Below are positions 59,468-64,000 of a stretch of DNA of 64,000 bases, piece by piece. This stretch comes from Imtechella halotolerans. GTDB taxonomy: Bacteria; Bacteroidota; Bacteroidia; Flavobacteriales; Flavobacteriaceae. How positions within the stretch are numbered: position 1 is the stretch's first letter; every line of letters begins with the position of its first letter. The notes below the pieces were generated by a model, which saw nothing but the letters and a program-made list of their open reading frames with translations, had not been told where the DNA came from and ran no database searches. Both the position numbers and the translations under genes were made by a program. The stretch is taken from positions 927,001-991,000 of the forward strand of contig NZ_CP117969.2 of NCBI RefSeq assembly GCF_028743515.2. The letters are read 5' to 3'.

Positions 59468-61807
59468 ATGAATGAGAACGGTTTGGAAAAATATTTAGCA
59501 GAACTGAACGAAGCGCAACTAGCGCCGGTATTACATAAGGATGGACCTCTGATGGTTATTGCAGGAGCAGGTTCAGGGAAAACACGTGTACTTACCTATC
59601 GTATAGCTTATTTGATGAGCTTAGGAGTGGATTCTTTTAACATTTTATCGCTTACCTTTACCAATAAAGCGGCTCGTGAGATGAAAAAACGGATTGCCGA
59701 TATTGTTGGAAATAGTGAGGCCAAAAATCTTTGGATGGGTACCTTTCACTCAGTATTCGCCAAGATTCTTCGCATAGAAGCAGATAAATTAGGCTACCCT
59801 AGTAATTTTACAATATACGATACCCAAGATTCTCAAAGGCTAATTTCGTCAATTATAAAGGAGATGGGATTAGATAAGGATGTTTATAAATACAAGCAGG
59901 TTCAATCACGAATTTCATCCTATAAGAATAGTTTAATTACCGTAAAAGCTTATTTTAACAATCCTGAGCTTGTGGAGGCTGATGCTATGGCTAAACGTCC
60001 TCGCATGGGTGAAATCTATAACGCTTACGTAGAACGATGTTTCAAATCAGGGGCAATGGACTTTGATGATTTGTTATTAAAAACAAATGAACTCCTTACC
60101 CGATTTCCAGAAGTATTGGCAAAATACCAAGAGCGATTCAGGTATATTCTAGTAGATGAGTATCAAGATACCAACCACTCTCAGTATCTAATTGTAAAGG
60201 CCTTATCCGATAAGTTTCAGAATATCTGTGTAGTAGGAGATGATGCTCAGAGTATTTATGCCTTTAGAGGTGCCAATATCAATAACATCCTTAACTACCA
60301 AAAAGATTATGAGGGGGTTAAGGTGTATCGACTCGAACAAAATTATCGTTCGACTAAAAATATTGTAGAAGCTGCGAACTGTGTTATTGAAAAGAATAAA
60401 ACAAGGCTTGATAAGGTAGTTTGGACCCATAATGAGGATGGCCCTCTAATTAAGGTTCATCGAAGTAGTACTGATGCCGATGAAGGGCGTTTTGTGGCGG
60501 GATCTATTTTTGAAACCCGAATGCAACAACAGGAATCAAATGGCCATTTTGCTGTATTATATCGAACCAATTCTCAGTCTCGAGCCATTGAAGATGCCTT
60601 GCGAAAAAGAGATATCCCATATCGTATTTATGGAGGATTATCATTTTACCAACGAAAGGAAATCAAGGATGTTTTGGCCTATTTACGCCTTGTGATTAAT
60701 CCAAATGACGAGGAAGCTCTTATTCGTATTATAAACTATCCTGCTCGAGGGATTGGACAAACTACCATTGATAAACTTACCGTTATTGCCAATGAGTATA
60801 AGCGTTCTATTTTTGAGGTAATCTCTCATATGGATAGAATTGACTTAAAAATAAATAGTGGTACCAAGGCTCGTCTAGAAGAGTTTGTTAATATGATCCG
60901 AAGTTTTCAGATTATGAATACCAATGCCGATGCATTTGCATTGGCAGAACATGTATCTAAAAAATCAGGAATACTTCAGGAATTTAAAAAGGATGGAACT
61001 CCAGAAGGAATTGCCCGAATGGAGAATGTGGAGGAATTACTGAATGGTATTAAAGATTTTGTGGAAGGTCAACGCGAAATAGATGGTGCTACCGGAGCCT
61101 TAAGTGAATTCCTTGAAGATGTTGCCCTTGCCACTGATCTAGATAAAGACACCGGGGATGACGACCGCGTGGCACTTATGACAATTCACCTAGCTAAAGG
61201 TCTAGAATTCCCTTATGTATATATAGTTGGAATGGAGGAGGACCTATTCCCTTCCGCCATGAGCATGAATACCCGTAGCGAATTAGAAGAGGAGCGTAGG
61301 CTTTTTTATGTGGCCCTTACTCGAGCGGAAAAACAAGCCTATTTAACCTATGCCCAAAGTCGATATAGATGGGGTAAGCTTGTAGATTCAGAGCCTAGTC
61401 GATTTATTGAAGAAATTGATGATAAATACCTAGATTACTTGACACCTATTGATACCGGTTACAGGTATAAACCACTGGTAGATGTGGATATTTTCGGGGA
61501 AGTAGATAAGAGTAAGTTACGGATGCAAAAACCTTCTAATTCCGCACCTCCAGCATACCATAAGCCATCTGAGGAAAAACTTCGTAAATTGCGTAAGCTA
61601 AAACCTGATATTAGTGAACCTATTGGTAACAATCAACAAGATACATCGCTTGCTGTAGGTACTATTGTAGAGCATGAACGTTTTGGTCGGGGAGAGGTGA
61701 TCAGGCTAGAAGGAATAGGCAATGATAAAAAAGCTGAAATTAAATTCACAAATGGTGAAGTGAAAAAGTTGCTTCTACGTTTTGCGAAACTTACCATAGT
61801 ATCTTAA
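59468..61807 (+). CDS. UvrD/PcrA-type ATP-dependent DNA helicase
   Basis: A 779-residue superfamily 1A helicase. Motif I is GAGSGKTRVL (residues 33-42), motif II is DEYQDTNHSQY, motif III is VGDDAQSIYAFRGA and motif IV LEQNYRSTKNI, with motif VI VALTRAEKQAYL. A C-terminal Tudor-like domain that binds RNA polymerase in PcrA is seen as VGTIVEHERFGRGEVIRLEG. Length and the C-terminal domain favour PcrA/UvrD over Rep. It unwinds DNA in repair and in transcription-coupled repair. sua5 follows after 27 bases. Confidence 0.95.
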   Translation: MNENGLEKYLAELNEAQLAPVLHKDGPLMVIAGAGSGKTRVLTYRIAYLMSLGVDSFNILSLTFTNKAAREMKKRIADIVGNSEAKNLWMGTFHSVFAKILRIEADKLGYPSNFTIYDTQDSQRLISSIIKEMGLDKDVYKYKQVQSRISSYKNSLITVKAYFNNPELVEADAMAKRPRMGEIYNAYVERCFKSGAMDFDDLLLKTNELLTRFPEVLAKYQERFRYILVDEYQDTNHSQYLIVKALSDKFQNICVVGDDAQSIYAFRGANINNILNYQKDYEGVKVYRLEQNYRSTKNIVEAANCVIEKNKTRLDKVVWTHNEDGPLIKVHRSSTDADEGRFVAGSIFETRMQQQESNGHFAVLYRTNSQSRAIEDALRKRDIPYRIYGGLSFYQRKEIKDVLAYLRLVINPNDEEALIRIINYPARGIGQTTIDKLTVIANEYKRSIFEVISHMDRIDLKINSGTKARLEEFVNMIRSFQIMNTNADAFALAEHVSKKSGILQEFKKDGTPEGIARMENVEELLNGIKDFVEGQREIDGATGALSEFLEDVALATDLDKDTGDDDRVALMTIHLAKGLEFPYVYIVGMEEDLFPSAMSMNTRSELEEERRLFYVALTRAEKQAYLTYAQSRYRWGKLVDSEPSRFIEEIDDKYLDYLTPIDTGYRYKPLVDVDIFGEVDKSKLRMQKPSNSAPPAYHKPSEEKLRKLRKLKPDISEPIGNNQQDTSLAVGTIVEHERFGRGEVIRLEGIGNDKKAEIKFTNGEVKKLLLRFAKLTIVS

Positions 61808-61834
61808 GTCCTAGAGAACATAAATACAATAAAA

Positions 61835-62455
61835 ATGGCTCAACTTATTAGAATATATAATGAAAATCCAAATGCTAAGGAAGTAGCAAAGGTAGTGAAA
61901 GTACTTCGCGATGGAGGCATTATCATTTATCCTACTGATACGGTGTATGGATTGGGGTGTGATATTACCAACACCAAAGCATTAGAGCGTATCGCTCGTA
62001 TTAAAGGGATTAAACTTGACAAAGCTAATTTTTCATTTGTTTGTGCTGATTTGAGCAACATTTCTGATTATGTAAAGCAAATTGACACTCCCACATTTAA
62101 AATTTTAAAAAGAGCACTTCCAGGCCCTTATACCTTCATATTACCAGGAAACAATAATCTTCCCAAGGAATTCAAAAAGAAGAAAACAGTGGGTATCCGT
62201 GTTCCTGATAATACCATCGCACAGTTGTTGGTCAAAGAACTCGGAAATCCTATTGTATCCACATCCATACATGATGAAGATGATTTATTAGAATATACCA
62301 CGGATCCAGAACTTATTTTCGAAAAATGGGGAAATTTGGTGGATATGGTAATTGATGGAGGGTATGGCGATAATGTAGCATCAACTGTTATTGATCTCTC
62401 TGAAGGAGAACCTGTAGTTGTAAGGGAGGGAAAAGGCGATATTTCTATTCTTTAA
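61835..62455 (+). CDS. L-threonylcarbamoyladenylate synthase (Sua5/YrdC family)
   Basis: A 206-residue protein of the Sua5/YrdC/YciO family that makes threonylcarbamoyl-AMP for t6A in tRNA. The YrdC domain begins GGIIIYPTDTVYGLGCD and contains the basic RIKGIKLDKANF block and KTVGIRVPDN. It follows the helicase gene by 27 bases on the same strand and is closed by a terminator. A YciO-like role rather than t6A synthesis is not excluded. Confidence 0.9.
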   Translation: MAQLIRIYNENPNAKEVAKVVKVLRDGGIIIYPTDTVYGLGCDITNTKALERIARIKGIKLDKANFSFVCADLSNISDYVKQIDTPTFKILKRALPGPYTFILPGNNNLPKEFKKKKTVGIRVPDNTIAQLLVKELGNPIVSTSIHDEDDLLEYTTDPELIFEKWGNLVDMVIDGGYGDNVASTVIDLSEGEPVVVREGKGDISIL

Positions 62456-62603
62456 CTTACAGTCCCGTATATTTCTGTTTAGCTTCCAATCCATAGCCTC
62501 TTTTTCACCTAAGGAACTATATTTGGTTAGTCAGTTATTTAAATAGAAAAATTAGACTAAACATTCTTTTTACCAGTTTCGGAATTCTAGTTTAGACAAC
62601 AAT

Positions 62604-62641
62604 AAAAAAATCCCCCGCCAATTGCGAGGGATTTTTTTATT
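62604..62641. terminator. Bidirectional terminator between sua5-like and OmpA genes
   Basis: Stem AAAAAATCCCcCGC / GCGaGGGATTTTTT with a CAATT loop and A/T runs on both sides. It lies between convergent genes ending at 62455 and 62659. Confidence 0.92.
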
Positions 62642-62658
62642 GTTATCGTATGTAATAC

Positions 62659-63519
62659 CTAGTTTATTTTAGGATCTTTCATACCTTCTTCAATCATTGT
62701 ATAGAATTGATCGATTTTTGGTAATACAACAATACGTGTTCTGCGGTTTTTAGCTCTTTCTTGAGCAGTATCATTTCCAACTACAGGAACATATTGACTT
62801 CTACCAGCAGCAGTCATACGCTTAGGATCTACTTTGAAATCATCTTGTAAAATACGTACCACAGCAGTAGCTCTTAATACACTTAAATCCCAGTTATCTT
62901 TAATACTTGCAGTACGGATAGGCACGTTATCAGTGTGTCCTTCAACCATAAATTCAAAGTCAGGCTTGTTTTTAACTACAGTAGCCACTTTACCTAATAC
63001 CTCTTTAGCTTTGTTAGTTACCGTATAGCTTCCACTGCTGAACAATAGTTTGTCAGAAATAGACACGTATACAACTCCTTTTTCTACGCTAATTTCGATA
63101 TCTTGATCATCCAAGTTACCTAACACTCCTTTAAGACTTTGTACCAATGCAAGATTTACAGAATCTCTGCGGGTTACAGCATCTTGTAAACGACGGATAG
63201 TAAGGTCTTTTTCACGTAGGCTTTCTAATGATTTCTCAAGGTTTTCAGCACCTTTTTGAGTAAGGGTAGTTAGATTACCCATATTATTAATTAACTCTTG
63301 GTTATTTGCTCTTAAGATATCATTTTGCTCCTTAAGACTCTCTGCTCTAGCAGAAAGAGAAGCACGCTCCTCAAGACAAGAATTAAGCTTTACAGTTGCG
63401 GTGTTTAATAGGTCTTGTGTCTCTTTGTGTTGGGCTTCCAAATCAGAGTATTTCTTTTGAGAAACACAAGAAGTTAGCGTAATGGCAGCTACAGATGCCA
63501 GCATAACAATTTTTTTCAT
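62659..63519 (-). CDS. OmpA family lipoprotein with coiled coil
   Basis: A 286-residue protein with a lipoprotein signal (SVAAITLTSC, Cys18), a coiled-coil region (about residues 25-125) and an OmpA-like peptidoglycan-binding domain (about 155-275) with VEGHTDNVP, DLSVLRATAV and RTRIVVLP. The domain binds diaminopimelate in peptidoglycan. It links the outer membrane or the periplasm to the cell wall, like Pal, but with a longer coiled coil. It is a single gene; its terminator is shared with the Sua5 gene. Confidence 0.93.
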   Translation of the reverse strand: MKKIVMLASVAAITLTSCVSQKKYSDLEAQHKETQDLLNTATVKLNSCLEERASLSARAESLKEQNDILRANNQELINNMGNLTTLTQKGAENLEKSLESLREKDLTIRRLQDAVTRRDSVNLALVQSLKGVLGNLDDQDIEISVEKGVVYVSISDKLLFSSGSYTVTNKAKEVLGKVATVVKNKPDFEFMVEGHTDNVPIRTASIKDNWDLSVLRATAVVRILQDDFKVDPKRMTAAGRSQYVPVVGNDTAQERAKNRRTRIVVLPKIDQFYTMIEEGMKDPKIN

Positions 63520-63587
63520 AAAAGTTGTGAATTAGATTTGTTTGTTTAGTAATTTTCATCAAAAAGCATGCCATCTAAAACAAAAAG

Positions 63588-64000
63588 TTACAAATCCGAA
63601 AATTTTCTTCGCTTCATAACAAAATAATTCCAAACAATTGAAAAATGGCGGAAATATTGATTTTGCCTAGGCTGACACCTTTTTTTATAAATCAGCGCTA
63701 AGTTACGATAAAAACTGAAATGGGCTCTTAAAATTGCCTTAAAATGAGCGGTTTCCCCCTTTGTAAGAAACCTAATACCTGCAACTCCATCCAACATCAT
63801 TCTAAAAAATATGATTGGGATTAATTGTCTTGTAGGAAGATTTTTTAATAGGAGATAAAGTCCGTTTCGAAAATTAAGAAATGACTTTTCAGGACTACCT
63901 TGGCTAAGGGTTGCCCCACCCACATGATACACTGTGGAAAGCCCGCAATAATATACGCTATATCCAGAGTTTTGTATTCTCCAGCATAAATCAATTTCTT
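63588..64000 (-). CDS. Family 2 glycosyltransferase (C-terminal part, cut by window edge)
   Basis: The last 137 codons of a glycosyltransferase are present; the N-terminal catalytic part lies beyond base 64000. The first visible residues read EIDLCWRIQNSGYSVYYCG, in which the acid plus DLCWR is the C-terminal signature of GT2 enzymes, followed by VYHVGGATL. The remainder is hydrophobic and basic, and fits a membrane-associated C-terminal end. The substrate is unknown; such enzymes act in polysaccharide or lipopolysaccharide assembly. Confidence 0.88.
   Translation of the reverse strand, partial: EIDLCWRIQNSGYSVYYCGLSTVYHVGGATLSQGSPEKSFLNFRNGLYLLLKNLPTRQLIPIIFFRMMLDGVAGIRFLTKGETAHFKAILRAHFSFYRNLALIYKKRCQPRQNQYFRHFSIVWNYFVMKRRKFSDL

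Overview
The window comes from a low-GC member of the Bacteroidota, most probably a marine Flavobacteriaceae. Signs of this are promoters of the Bacteroidota type (TTTG, about 20 bases, TAnnTTTG) upstream of several genes, almost no Shine-Dalgarno sequences, many short lipoprotein signal peptides, families typical of the phylum (head-GIN/DUF2807, DUF4097, PspC with PadR, TIGR00266, DUF1572, DUF6252) and a menaquinone gene order familiar from flavobacteria. It reads as ordinary chromosome with dense genes. I found no tRNA, rRNA, CRISPR array, insertion sequence or prophage.

Layout. 1-3127: an operon of two pirins, a small GNAT-like protein and a flavin reductase (cut by the left edge), preceded by a Crp/Fnr regulator. 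3282-8039: an exported S9 peptidase, an M28 lipoprotein peptidase and a small exported protein. 8271-12084: thioredoxin reductase, then YceI / outer-membrane barrel / YceI. 12164-15595: an envelope operon on the minus strand (DUF4870, a 23-codon membrane ORF, PadR, PspC, head-GIN lipoprotein). 15752-24449: housekeeping and stress genes, including a divergent oxyR-dps pair with a candidate OxyR site, a sigma factor with a membrane partner, and a type II NADH dehydrogenase. 24650-32106: DUF1572, two MsrBs, an alpha/beta hydrolase, an M48 protease, a transporter, serine dehydratase and an ITP/XTP pyrophosphatase. 32203-35105: an ECF sigma / membrane partner / two solenoid-like exported proteins operon. 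35353-37257: dnaK. 37258-39807: an AT-rich stretch with a hipBA toxin-antitoxin pair, the only region that looks acquired. 39817-50183: the menaquinone cluster menI-F-D, an S1 RNA-binding protein, menB, a membrane protein, menA, a metallo-beta-lactamase-like hydrolase, menC, a CPBP protease and menE. 50180-64000: pheT, an exported tryptophan-repeat protein, recG, a patatin, an M20 amidohydrolase, uvrD/pcrA, the Sua5-type synthase, an OmpA-family lipoprotein and the tail of a family 2 glycosyltransferase.

How they work together. Two themes recur. One is redox and oxidative stress: OxyR, Dps, TrxB, two MsrBs, pirins, NDH-2 and the menaquinone pathway that supplies the quinone NDH-2 reduces. The other is the cell envelope: two regulator-linked operons (PadR/PspC and ECF sigma/membrane partner) each end in a head-GIN protein with a regular turn repeat. 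These two proteins have the same repeat spacing but different turn residues. No clearly new system stands out. The most useful leads are the paired solenoid operons, the 23-codon ORF with its heptamer array and leader motif, the palindrome before menB whose half is repeated before menI, the extra genes locked into the menaquinone cluster, and the operator-like repeats before hipBA.
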